Below are positions 1 to 4,949 of a stretch of DNA of 9,988 bases, piece by piece. Location of the stretch: the NCBI GenBank assembly GCA_937967755.1, contig CALBTA010000555.1, positions 1 through 9,988 of the forward strand. Direction: 5' to 3'. The notes beneath the pieces are model-generated. The model did no database searches. It was not told the origin of the DNA and saw nothing but the letters and a program-made list of their open reading frames with translations. A program made the position numbers and the translations under genes. This stretch comes from an uncultured Planctomycetaceae bacterium. Lineage in GTDB: Bacteria; Planctomycetota; Planctomycetia; Pirellulales; Pirellulaceae. Each line of letters starts with the position of its first letter. The stretch's first letter is position 1.

Positions 1-410
1 GCCACAGCAACTGCCGGGCGCTGGTTCCGCACCAGCGGCAACTTTCCGATGAACAAATTCGCGCGTTGGTTCAACGCGGCGCGGTAGTAGGTGTCGCCTT
101 CGATGCGTGGATGATGATCCCGGGCTGGAAGCGGTATGAAACGTTGCCCAAAGACGCCGGCTTGAAAATCGCGCATATTGTCGATCACATCGATCACATC
201 TGCCAGCTTGCCGGCAACGCCGAGCACGTGGGTATCGGCAGCGACCTGGATGGTGGCTACGGGAATGAACAAACACCTGAGGATCTAAATTCAATCGCCG
301 ATCTGAGGGGGTTGATTGATTTGTTGAGTGAACGGGGTTTTGCACGTTCAGATATCGAGAGCATCTTGCACGGCAACTGGGTTCAACTTTTGCAACGGGC
401 TTGGGGGTGA
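1..410 (+). CDS. Membrane dipeptidase (peptidase M19 family), C-terminal part
   Basis: The reading frame is open from the window edge (first full codon at position 3) to the TGA at 408-410, so only the last ~136 residues are present and the start lies upstream. The fragment begins with HSNCRAL, matching the bacterial M19 'HSN.R' segment that contributes a zinc-site/substrate residue. It continues with LSDEQIRALVQRGAVVGV and GNAEHVGIGSDLDGG; the latter is the conserved 'vGiGsDfDG' block carrying the active-site Asp. The end, LHGNWVQLLQRAWG, matches the usual 'GgN.lRv...' C-terminus. The family hydrolyses dipeptides with a binuclear zinc centre; many bacterial members are cytoplasmic or exported and of uncertain substrate. 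The first zinc-binding motif (HxD) is outside the window and cannot be checked. No terminator was recognised after the stop. Family assignment is firm; the exact substrate is unknown. Confidence 0.9.
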   Translation, partial: HSNCRALVPHQRQLSDEQIRALVQRGAVVGVAFDAWMMIPGWKRYETLPKDAGLKIAHIVDHIDHICQLAGNAEHVGIGSDLDGGYGNEQTPEDLNSIADLRGLIDLLSERGFARSDIESILHGNWVQLLQRAWG

Positions 411-458
411 AATTGACAGCAACGCCAGCACGCCCAATTTGCGGTTGCTCGTTTCGTC

Positions 459-487
459 TTGACGGTGCATGCGCCGTTTGCCATAGT
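459..487 (+). promoter_or_regulatory. Candidate sigma-70 type promoter for the 570-1211 gene
   Basis: TTGACG (459-464) and CATAGT (482-487) are separated by exactly 17 bases. The -35 matches 5/6 and the -10 matches 4/6 of the sigma-70 consensus. It would give a leader of about 75 nt before the ATG at 570. This is a consensus match by eye and planctomycete promoters are poorly defined, so it stays tentative. Confidence 0.35.
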
Positions 488-497
488 CCGCGGCGCG

Positions 498-511
498 TTG
501 ATTTAGATCAA
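498..511. promoter_or_regulatory. Perfect FNR/CRP-family type palindrome (TTGAT-N4-ATCAA)
   Basis: TTGAT (498-502), TTAG, ATCAA (507-511) matches the FNR/ANR box consensus TTGATNNNNATCAA at all ten specified bases. It lies between the end of the dipeptidase gene and the exported-protein gene at 570. It would overlap the start region of the promoter proposed at 459-487. Alternatively it could activate an unrecognised promoter starting near 546 (centre at -41.5). A small hairpin, GGGCG (521-525) with CGCCC (531-535), follows. The regulator itself is not in the window, so function is inferred from the motif alone. Confidence 0.4.
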
Positions 512-569
512 CAATTCCCAGGGCGATCAGCGCCCGACAAATTTCGGTTTCATCCCATGGAGGGGTACG

Positions 570-1211
570 ATGCGATTTCGAACGGCCTGGCTTCCCATTG
601 CACTGTTGTTGACGATAGGTGTTACCGCTTACTTAGGCTGCAAGCCCAGTGAGACCGCCCAAAACCCTGCCGGGTCGGGCGAGCAAGCAGGGCAACAGCA
701 AGAGGCCCAGGGGCAGCACGTTCAGCAAGTTGGCTACGTCAACGCCGCCACACCCGATGCAACTGTATTGGCATTCCTCACCGCCGTTCAGAAGGGCGAC
801 GACCAAACGGCTTCGGCCTTGTTGACGACGACCGCCCGAACGGAAATGCAGACCGCGGAAATGTACGTTCAACCGCCGGGCAGTCCTAACGCACAGTTCA
901 GCATTGGCGGCACGAAACTGATGCCTGAGCACAACGGAGCCCACGTCGACAGCACTTGGACCGACATCGTCGAGAACGGTGAACAGCGGACCTACGAGAT
1001 CACCTGGATTCTTCGCCAAGAACAACAAGGCTGGCGGGTTGCGGGCATGTCGACCGAACTGTTCCCCAACCAGCCCCGGCTGGTGCTGAATTTCGAGAAC
1101 CCGGCCGATATGCAGGCCCAAGTCTTGCAAGCGAACGAGCGTATGGCTCGGGAATCGGGCCAGGGCGAAATTCGTCAGGCCACTCATCCCGACGGCCAAC
1201 CGCTTCGGTGA
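570..1211 (+). CDS. Exported (possibly lipid-anchored) protein with NTF2-like domain
   Basis: 213 residues. The ATG at 570 is chosen because GGAGG at 559-563 sits six bases upstream. The N-terminus has an Arg-containing n-region, a hydrophobic stretch (about residues 7-22) and Cys24 in YLGC. This resembles a lipobox, but Tyr rather than Leu/Val at -3 makes lipidation uncertain. A Gln/Gly-rich linker (about 25-52) follows. A compact domain starts at DATVLAFLTAVQKGDDQTA and ends near WILRQEQQGWRVAGMS. Its pattern (helix with 'l.al..gD...A..ll', then strands ending in 'W.v.g') is that of NTF2-like/DUF4878-type domains; this is inference without a search. The tail is Gln-rich and hydrophilic. The gene is monocistronic by layout, with a candidate promoter upstream and a strong terminator 27 bases after the stop. 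Exact function is unknown. Confidence 0.85.
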   Translation: MRFRTAWLPIALLLTIGVTAYLGCKPSETAQNPAGSGEQAGQQQEAQGQHVQQVGYVNAATPDATVLAFLTAVQKGDDQTASALLTTTARTEMQTAEMYVQPPGSPNAQFSIGGTKLMPEHNGAHVDSTWTDIVENGEQRTYEITWILRQEQQGWRVAGMSTELFPNQPRLVLNFENPADMQAQVLQANERMARESGQGEIRQATHPDGQPLR

Positions 1212-1237
1212 TGGCAGCAATTAAGGTCAAACACCTC

Positions 1238-1266
1238 ATGCCTGGCCGATTGGTCAGGCATTTTTA
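1238..1266 (+). terminator. Rho-independent terminator after the exported-protein gene
   Basis: The 10-bp stem ATGCCTGGCC (1238-1247) / GGTCAGGCAT (1252-1261) has one G-U pair and a four-base loop. The T run at 1261-1265 begins at the last base of the stem. It lies 27 bases after the stop at 1211. Confidence 0.85.
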
Positions 1267-1312
1267 TTGCGCCCAGTCTTTCCTATTCTTCCCAGATGCT
1301 TGGGTTGGGCGG

Positions 1313-1340
1313 TTGACACAATCTACCTCATTGCTATTCT
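1313..1340 (+). promoter_or_regulatory. Candidate promoter for the His/Cys-rich protein gene
   Basis: A perfect TTGACA (1313-1318) is followed after 16 bases by TATTCT (1335-1340, 4/6 match). Transcription would start near 1347, giving an unusually long leader of about 209 nt before the ATG at 1556. No other credible promoter was seen between the terminator at 1266 and the gene. Confidence 0.5.
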
Positions 1341-1379
1341 ATCCGTCCTAGCCTGTCTATTTCCTGACCTTTACGCATT

Positions 1380-1499
1380 CGGCAAACTTTGACAACAGGG
1401 TGGTTTGCCGGCCTGCCCGGTAGCGAACAGAGACATGGCGACAGGGTTTTCCGGCGGAGAAGTGCCGTCGCTGCTGGAAGAACGGGGAGGACCGACGGC
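1380..1499 (+). other. Two possible hairpins in the long leader of the His/Cys-rich gene
   Basis: CGGCAAAC (1380-1387) is complementary to GTTTGCCG (1403-1410), with a 15-base loop. GCCGTCG (1464-1470) is complementary to CGACGGC (1493-1499), with a 22-base loop containing the SD-like GGGGAGG (1484-1490). The second stem could mask or present that ribosome site. Neither has a T run, so they are not terminators. They may only reflect GC-rich sequence. Confidence 0.35.
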
Positions 1500-1502
1500 C
1501 GC

Positions 1503-1559
1503 ATGAAGTTCGAAGTTCGAACTCACGTACAGAAGCACATTTGGAGGAAGAAGCAATGA
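1503..1559 (+). CDS. Possible 18-codon leader ORF overlapping the next start codon
   Basis: ATG at 1503 opens an 18-residue ORF (MKFEVRTHVQKHIWRKKQ) whose TGA (1557-1559) overlaps the ATG of the downstream gene (1556-1558) in an ATGA arrangement, the classic geometry of translational coupling. A GGGGAGG at 1484-1490 lies 12 bases upstream, a little far for an optimal Shine-Dalgarno. The peptide is basic and resembles nothing I know. The sequence TTCGAA occurs twice within it (1509-1514 and 1516-1521). Such short ORFs arise by chance and the downstream gene has its own good SD inside this ORF, so coding status is uncertain. Confidence 0.3.
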   Translation: MKFEVRTHVQKHIWRKKQ

Positions 1560-2170
1560 GTCGTATGAAAATTCTTGTCGTCGCAGTGTGTGTTGCCATC
1601 GTCGGCATGTTGAGCGTTCAAGTCGCCAGCGCCGGTTGCTGGCATCGCCGCGCCCACCATGGTGGGTCTCACGGTTGTCATCAACAACACCACGGCTGTC
1701 ATCAGCCGGTAGTTCAGCACCACGGTTGTGGCGGTTGCCACCAACCGGTTCAACACCATGGTTGCGGCGGTTGCCATCAGCCCGTTCAACATCACGGTTG
1801 CGGTGGATGCGGTCACGCTGCTCAGTCTGGCTGCGGTCAAGTCGTCGATTCCGGTTGTGGCGCTCCGTCGGGTTGCGGCGGCGGCGAAGTGATCCACGAT
1901 GGCGGCACGATCATCCACGATGGCGGTTCGGTTATCCAGGACCAAGGCACGATCATTCACGATGGCGGCTCGGTCATTCAAGACGGTGGTCAACAAGGTG
2001 GCGACGTTGTACCGGAACCGCCGGAAGACGCTGTCGACCCAGACCAAGATGGTGGCGAAGAGGCTGGTGGCGATGAAGCCGCTGCAGACGAATCTCCCGA
2101 AGCTGCGATCGACGAAGTTCCCACGCCAGCTACGGCGATGGTGATTCGCAACATTTCGTTCCGCCGCTAA
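1556..2170 (+). CDS. Secreted His/Cys-rich tandem-repeat protein
   Basis: 204 residues. The ATG at 1556 is preferred over an in-frame TTG at 1541 because GGAGG (1543-1547) is placed correctly for it and the signal peptide then starts MSRMKILVVAV, with probable cleavage after ASA26. The mature protein begins GCW; a lipobox is poor because Ser sits at -3. Residues 30-108 hold about 17 His and most of the 12 mature Cys, including three near-identical units of CHQPVQHHGCGG (48-60 with one extra Val, 61-72, 73-84). Residues 111-145 are five heptads of the form (E/T/S)(V/I)I(H/Q)D(G/Q)G. Residues 150-190 are acidic and Pro-rich, and the end is MVIRNISFRR. I recognise no named family. Metal or heme binding, or a disulfide-linked wall/matrix component, are inferences from composition. 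The gene stands alone between a long leader and tandem hairpins. Confidence 0.85.
   Translation: MSRMKILVVAVCVAIVGMLSVQVASAGCWHRRAHHGGSHGCHQQHHGCHQPVVQHHGCGGCHQPVQHHGCGGCHQPVQHHGCGGCGHAAQSGCGQVVDSGCGAPSGCGGGEVIHDGGTIIHDGGSVIQDQGTIIHDGGSVIQDGGQQGGDVVPEPPEDAVDPDQDGGEEAGGDEAAADESPEAAIDEVPTPATAMVIRNISFRR
1697..1807 (+). repeat. In-frame tandem 36-bp repeat encoding CHQPVQHHGCGG units
   Basis: Three consecutive units encode residues 48-84: a 13-residue first copy with an added Val, then two identical 12-residue copies. Codons differ between the copies (for example CAC/CAT for His, TGT/TGC for Cys) although the protein is identical. This points to purifying selection on the peptide rather than a very recent duplication. 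Confidence 0.85.
1886..1990 (+). repeat. In-frame tandem 21-bp repeat encoding five I-(H/Q)-D-G-G heptads
   Basis: Residues 111-145 read as EVIHDGG, TIIHDGG, SVIQDQG, TIIHDGG, SVIQDGG. Units 2/4 and 3/5 alternate, suggesting a 14-residue higher-order unit duplicated once. The beta-branched/acid/Gly-Gly rhythm could fold as a solenoid or bind cations; both are guesses. Confidence 0.8.
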
Positions 2171-2178
2171 GAACATCT

Positions 2179-2218
2179 GATTCGCCCCGAGCGATGCCCT
2201 GTCGCTGGCGGGCGAATC
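2179..2218 (+). other. Long hairpin just after the His/Cys-rich gene
   Basis: GATTCGCCC (2179-2187) pairs perfectly with GGGCGAATC (2210-2218). Inside it AGCGA (2190-2194) pairs with TCGCT (2202-2206), giving about 14 pairs. It begins eight bases after the stop codon but has no T run, so it may protect the 3' end of the mRNA rather than terminate. Confidence 0.55.
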
Positions 2219-2234
2219 GGTTCTGCAAATCGAG

Positions 2235-2266
2235 AAACGGGCCGCGCTGTCAGTGTGGCCCGTTTT
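2235..2266 (+). terminator. Probable terminator between convergent genes, possibly bidirectional
   Basis: The 9-bp stem AAACGGGCC (2235-2243) / GGCCCGTTT (2257-2265) has a 13-base loop and ends in TTTT (2263-2266). Read on the minus strand the same stem ends in TTT and could also stop transcription from purN, whose stop lies 26 bases away. Confidence 0.7.
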
Positions 2267-2291
2267 GCGTTGGCTGACTTCAGATATCCCA

Positions 2292-2924
2292 TCAGGGAAT
2301 CGATACGATGCGACCATTCACTCGCAAGCGCCCGGCGGCGAAATGCGCGATCGCTTCCGGATAAGCTTCGCACTCAGCCGCGAAGACCCGCGCCTGCAGC
2401 GACTCGGAAGTGTCGTCTTCCCGCACCGGGACCACGCGCTGCAATATGATCGGGCCGTGATCGTAGACATTGTCAACGAAGTGAACCGTACAGCCGGAAA
2501 CTTTCGCCCCGTATTCCAACACGGCCTCGTGCACTCGCGAGCCGTACATTCCTTTGCCGCAAAAAGCTGGAATCAGGGCCGGATGAATGTTCATCACCCT
2601 GTTTTGAAATTCCTCGGGAATCGGCAAGAACTTCAAGAACCCGGCCATTACCACCAGGCGTACGTCGGCCTCGCGGCATTGTGTAAACACTGCGTCTGAA
2701 TAAGCAGCGGCGTCTACAAAAGAGCTGCTCTCCAACGTTCTAGAGGGTATATCGGCGTCTTTGGCGAATTGCAGACCTCTAGCCGTAGGACTGCTGGAGA
2801 TCACCCGCCGAATGTCGACGTTCAAAACTCCGCGTTCAACACGCTCAATCAAATTCCGCAGGGTCGTACCGCCGCCTGAAATCAACACGGCGACCGGCAG
2901 CGGTTCGGTTTCGCCGGGTGGCAT
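2292..2924 (-). CDS. purN: Phosphoribosylglycinamide formyltransferase (GAR transformylase)
   Basis: 210 residues, the usual length for PurN. It transfers the formyl group of 10-formyltetrahydrofolate to GAR, the third step of de novo purine synthesis, in the cytoplasm. The phosphate-binding segment ISGGGTTLRNL (residues 15-25) corresponds to the SGxGSN/TNL loop. MAGFLKFLP (93-101) matches the conserved mAG(f/y)mk(i/l)L block. NIHPALIPAFCGKGMYG (112-128) carries the catalytic Asn112 and His114. SGCTVHFVDNVYDHGPII (143-160) carries the catalytic Asp155. All three active-site residues are present. GAGG six bases upstream of the ATG supports the start. It lies 33 bases downstream of the Nudix gene on the same strand, so a two-gene operon is likely. 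No other pur gene is nearby. Confidence 0.95.
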   Translation of the reverse strand: MPPGETEPLPVAVLISGGGTTLRNLIERVERGVLNVDIRRVISSSPTARGLQFAKDADIPSRTLESSSFVDAAAYSDAVFTQCREADVRLVVMAGFLKFLPIPEEFQNRVMNIHPALIPAFCGKGMYGSRVHEAVLEYGAKVSGCTVHFVDNVYDHGPIILQRVVPVREDDTSESLQARVFAAECEAYPEAIAHFAAGRLRVNGRIVSIP

Positions 2925-2957
2925 GCTTAGCCTCGCGTCTCAAGTGTTAGTTAGATG

Positions 2958-3521
2958 TTAGTGGCTGGACGGAAGGTTGAAACGATTGCGAATCCGCAAC
3001 AGGGCGACGATCGTCTTCGCGTCGTGAATCTCGCCGCTTTCGATCATTGCCAGCGACTGTTCGTAAGTTACGATCTCGTTCTCAATACTTTCATCGGGCA
3101 TCCGGTTGGGGCTGGAAAGCCGCAAACCAGTTGCGGCGAACAAGTGCATCCGTTCGTCCAAGATGCCCGGCGAGACATAAAACCAGCCTAGCGAAGTCAT
3201 CTCGCCAGCAACATAGCCCGTCTCCTCTTCCAACTCTCGCCGAGCACATTGCTCCGGCGGCTCGTCAGGATCGAGCGTCCCAGCGGGCACTTCGAGCAGC
3301 GTTTCGCCGACTGTAACGCGCCTGTTGCGGATCAGGCAAACTCGCCCTCCTTCCAACACCGGAACGATAACCGCGGCTCCCGGATGGCGGACGACGTCCT
3401 TCCAACGGCGCGCGCCCTGTAAATCCTCGTAGCCGATTCGCTCGATCCAGAACCGGTCGGCGCGAAGCAATTCATGGCGGTCGGAGTTGGGGGAAGACTG
3501 TGGTTCCTTGGATTCACGCAT
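2958..3521 (-). CDS. Nudix hydrolase, ADP-ribose pyrophosphatase type
   Basis: 187 residues from the ATG at 3519-3521. The frame remains open for 87 more codons upstream, but that stretch overlaps the divergent gene, is not family-like and is omitted. The Nudix box is complete at residues 81-103: G-x5-E-x7-R-E-L-x-E-E-x-G-Y, read from GTLDPDEPPE and RRELEEETGY. EVPAG just before it, and FYVSPGILDERMHLFAA after it, are typical of the ADP-ribose pyrophosphatase (NudF/YqkG-like) branch, where a Pro about 15 residues after the box helps select ADP-ribose. The likely reaction is ADP-ribose to AMP plus ribose 5-phosphate with Mg2+. An AGG lies about eight bases upstream of the start. The product is plausibly co-expressed with purN, and both act on nucleotide/ribose-phosphate metabolism. 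Substrate choice is inferred from motifs only. The 164-base gap to the divergent gene shows no strong promoter match. Confidence 0.9.
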   Translation of the reverse strand: MRESKEPQSSPNSDRHELLRADRFWIERIGYEDLQGARRWKDVVRHPGAAVIVPVLEGGRVCLIRNRRVTVGETLLEVPAGTLDPDEPPEQCARRELEEETGYVAGEMTSLGWFYVSPGILDERMHLFAATGLRLSSPNRMPDESIENEIVTYEQSLAMIESGEIHDAKTIVALLRIRNRFNLPSSH

Positions 3522-3685
3522 GAAAGTACCTGGCCGCCGTTTTGGCAAGCCACCCCAAATCTTCCTACATCTTGATAGGACCGCGAATTTGATTGATCTA
3601 ATGAAAACAGCCTGATACGATTTTTGAAGGGACTGGGCCAGCACAAATTCAAACTTCAGTGCAACGATTTTAGGAACGATGGGCC

Positions 3686-4756
3686 GTGCGTGAAAAACCT
3701 CCGTGGACTCTGCCGTTGGGCCGTTGGGGCGACGCTCCAGTCCGTTTGCACTTGTTCTTCGCTTTGGCGGTTGCCTGCACAATCTACCTCAGTTGGTTAG
3801 CAGGTCAATTGCAAGAGGTCGCCAACCCTTTGGCTTTGGCGGCTATCGCCACCAGCGTGCTGATCATCAGCGCCGCGCTGCACACCGCCGGCCACGTTTA
3901 CGCGGCCGCTCAAATGCAAATCCGGCCCGATTCGTGGATCATTGGCCCGCTGGGAGATTTCGCCAGCGTGAACCGACTGCGCGATCCGCGAACGCAACTC
4001 AGCATCTCGCTGGCAGGGCCGGCGGTCAACCTGTTGGTCGCGCTGGCCTGCCTTCCCGGCGTGATTGCGTCGAACCAGGCGGAAGTCGTCGCGCTGCTGA
4101 ACCCGTGGTGTCCCACCGCGCTCGCTTCCGGGCCGATGTGGCTGGTGATCCTGAAAATCACGCTCTGGATCAATTGGACCTTGGCGATCGTGAATCTGCT
4201 TCCCGCCCGCCCTTTCGACGGCGGCCCCATCGCGCACGCGCTGGGTCATCTGCTCTACCCCCGGGCGAGCATGCGGCGGATCGAATTGTTCATGGAGCGA
4301 TTGGGCATCCTCACCGGCTTGGCGCTGTTGGTCTTCGCGGTGCTGGGCCGTAACGCGATGGCGGGCAACCTGGTTCCGCCTTGGTTTTCGCTGTTGCTCG
4401 TTGGGCTGTTGATCCTCTTCAGCTCGCAACGCAAGGCAAAAAAGCCGCCCAGCCTGGGCAAGCGCGAGGAAGAGCTGTTCGGATACGACTTTTCACAGGG
4501 CTACACCAGCTTGGAGCGCAGCGATGCGCGCATCGACGAGCCTGAAGATGAGAACGGCCCACTGGAACGCTGGCTTGACACGCGCCGCGAAGCACGCCGC
4601 CAACGCCAGGCGCAGTTGGAAGCCGAAGAGGAACAACAGGTCGACGAGATTCTGGCGCGCGTTCACCAACACGGCTTAGAAGGCGTGACCGAGGAAGAAC
4701 GCATGATTCTACAACGGGTCAGCATGCGCTACCGCACACGCTTAGATCAGCACTAA
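3686..4756 (+). CDS. Site-2-protease-like (M50) membrane protein lacking the catalytic Glu
   Basis: 356 residues from GTG at 3686, the only start after the in-frame stop at 3671, with AGGA about ten bases upstream. The N-terminal LGRWGDAPVRLHLFF is the typical M50 opening 'lgr..g.pvrlh..f'. Several hydrophobic segments lie between residues 20 and 250. The zinc motif, normally HExxH, reads H66-T-A-G-H70, so both His ligands remain but the catalytic Glu is Thr. The downstream ligand block NLLPARPFDGG keeps Asp178. Family members cut substrates within the membrane; this one may be an inactive or altered homologue. After the last membrane segment (about residue 250) comes a charged tail. It contains a coiled-coil-like Arg/Gln/Glu stretch and then DEILARVHQHGLEGVTEEER with MILQRVSMRYR, resembling the C-terminal module (DUF6576-type) found on many bacterial rhomboid proteins. 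Monocistronic layout with a possible terminator at 4792. Confidence 0.85.
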   Translation: MREKPPWTLPLGRWGDAPVRLHLFFALAVACTIYLSWLAGQLQEVANPLALAAIATSVLIISAALHTAGHVYAAAQMQIRPDSWIIGPLGDFASVNRLRDPRTQLSISLAGPAVNLLVALACLPGVIASNQAEVVALLNPWCPTALASGPMWLVILKITLWINWTLAIVNLLPARPFDGGPIAHALGHLLYPRASMRRIELFMERLGILTGLALLVFAVLGRNAMAGNLVPPWFSLLLVGLLILFSSQRKAKKPPSLGKREEELFGYDFSQGYTSLERSDARIDEPEDENGPLERWLDTRREARRQRQAQLEAEEEQQVDEILARVHQHGLEGVTEEERMILQRVSMRYRTRLDQH

Positions 4757-4791
4757 GCCCGCTTCTGGTCTTTTCCTAACGGCCCGGTGAT

Positions 4792-4819
4792 GCCAGATGC
4801 GCCGGTTGCGCTGGCTTTT
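4792..4819 (+). terminator. Possible terminator after the M50-like gene
   Basis: GCCA (4792-4795) and GCGC (4799-4802) pair with GCGC (4808-4811) and TGGC (4812-4815), leaving a three-base bulge and a five-base loop. TTTT (4816-4819) follows. It lies 35 bases after the stop. The bulge weakens the call. Confidence 0.5.
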
Positions 4820-4821
4820 AC

Positions 4822-4873
4822 CGAAACCGCGGGGTGTATGAAGAATGCCCCGAGACGCTTATCTGCGGTTTCG
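4822..4873 (+). other. First leader hairpin upstream of the HD-GYP gene
   Basis: CGAAACCGC (4822-4830) is perfectly complementary to GCGGTTTCG (4865-4873). GGGG (4831-4834), continuous with the left arm, can pair with CCCC (4848-4851), with a 13-base bulge on the right side. It contains GAAACC and GGTTTC, which recur in the next hairpin. Confidence 0.5.
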
Positions 4874-4877
4874 TGAC

Positions 4878-4937
4878 CTAGGTTTCTTATGGACCGTCGG
4901 CGCGCGGATTGCGCGTCGATCTACCGAAGAAACCTAG
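4878..4937 (+). promoter_or_regulatory. Long imperfect hairpin immediately upstream of the HD-GYP start codon
   Basis: The arms CTAGGTTTCTT (4878-4888) and AAGAAACCTAG (4927-4937) are perfectly complementary. Three further pairs (4890-4892 with 4924-4926) and an inner 10-pair stem (4896-4905 with 4911-4920, including two G-U pairs) close on a five-base loop: about 24 pairs in 60 bases. It ends 12 bases before the ATG at 4950. The intervening bases carry no clear Shine-Dalgarno, so the structure sits where a ribosome site should be. There is no T run, so it is not an ordinary terminator. Regulatory role is inference. Confidence 0.55.
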
Positions 4938-4949
4938 CCAACACGGGCA

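Noticed and set aside
401..652. 83-codon plus-strand frame between the dipeptidase and the exported protein
   Set aside because: It overlaps the end of one gene and the signal peptide region of the next, and has no good SD or motif.
1523..2317. 264-codon minus-strand frame opposite the His/Cys-rich gene
   Set aside because: It is an antisense shadow of a repetitive GC-rich gene. The plus-strand gene has an SD, signal peptide and coherent repeats; the minus frame has none.
3522..3782. N-terminal extension of the Nudix protein by 87 codons
   Set aside because: It would overlap the start of the divergent membrane protein gene, has no family resemblance, and a start at 3521 gives a normal-length Nudix enzyme.
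3797..4429. 210-codon minus-strand frame opposite the M50-like gene
   Set aside because: Its product is Arg/Gln/Asp-rich without domain motifs, whereas the opposite strand encodes clear M50 blocks and membrane segments.
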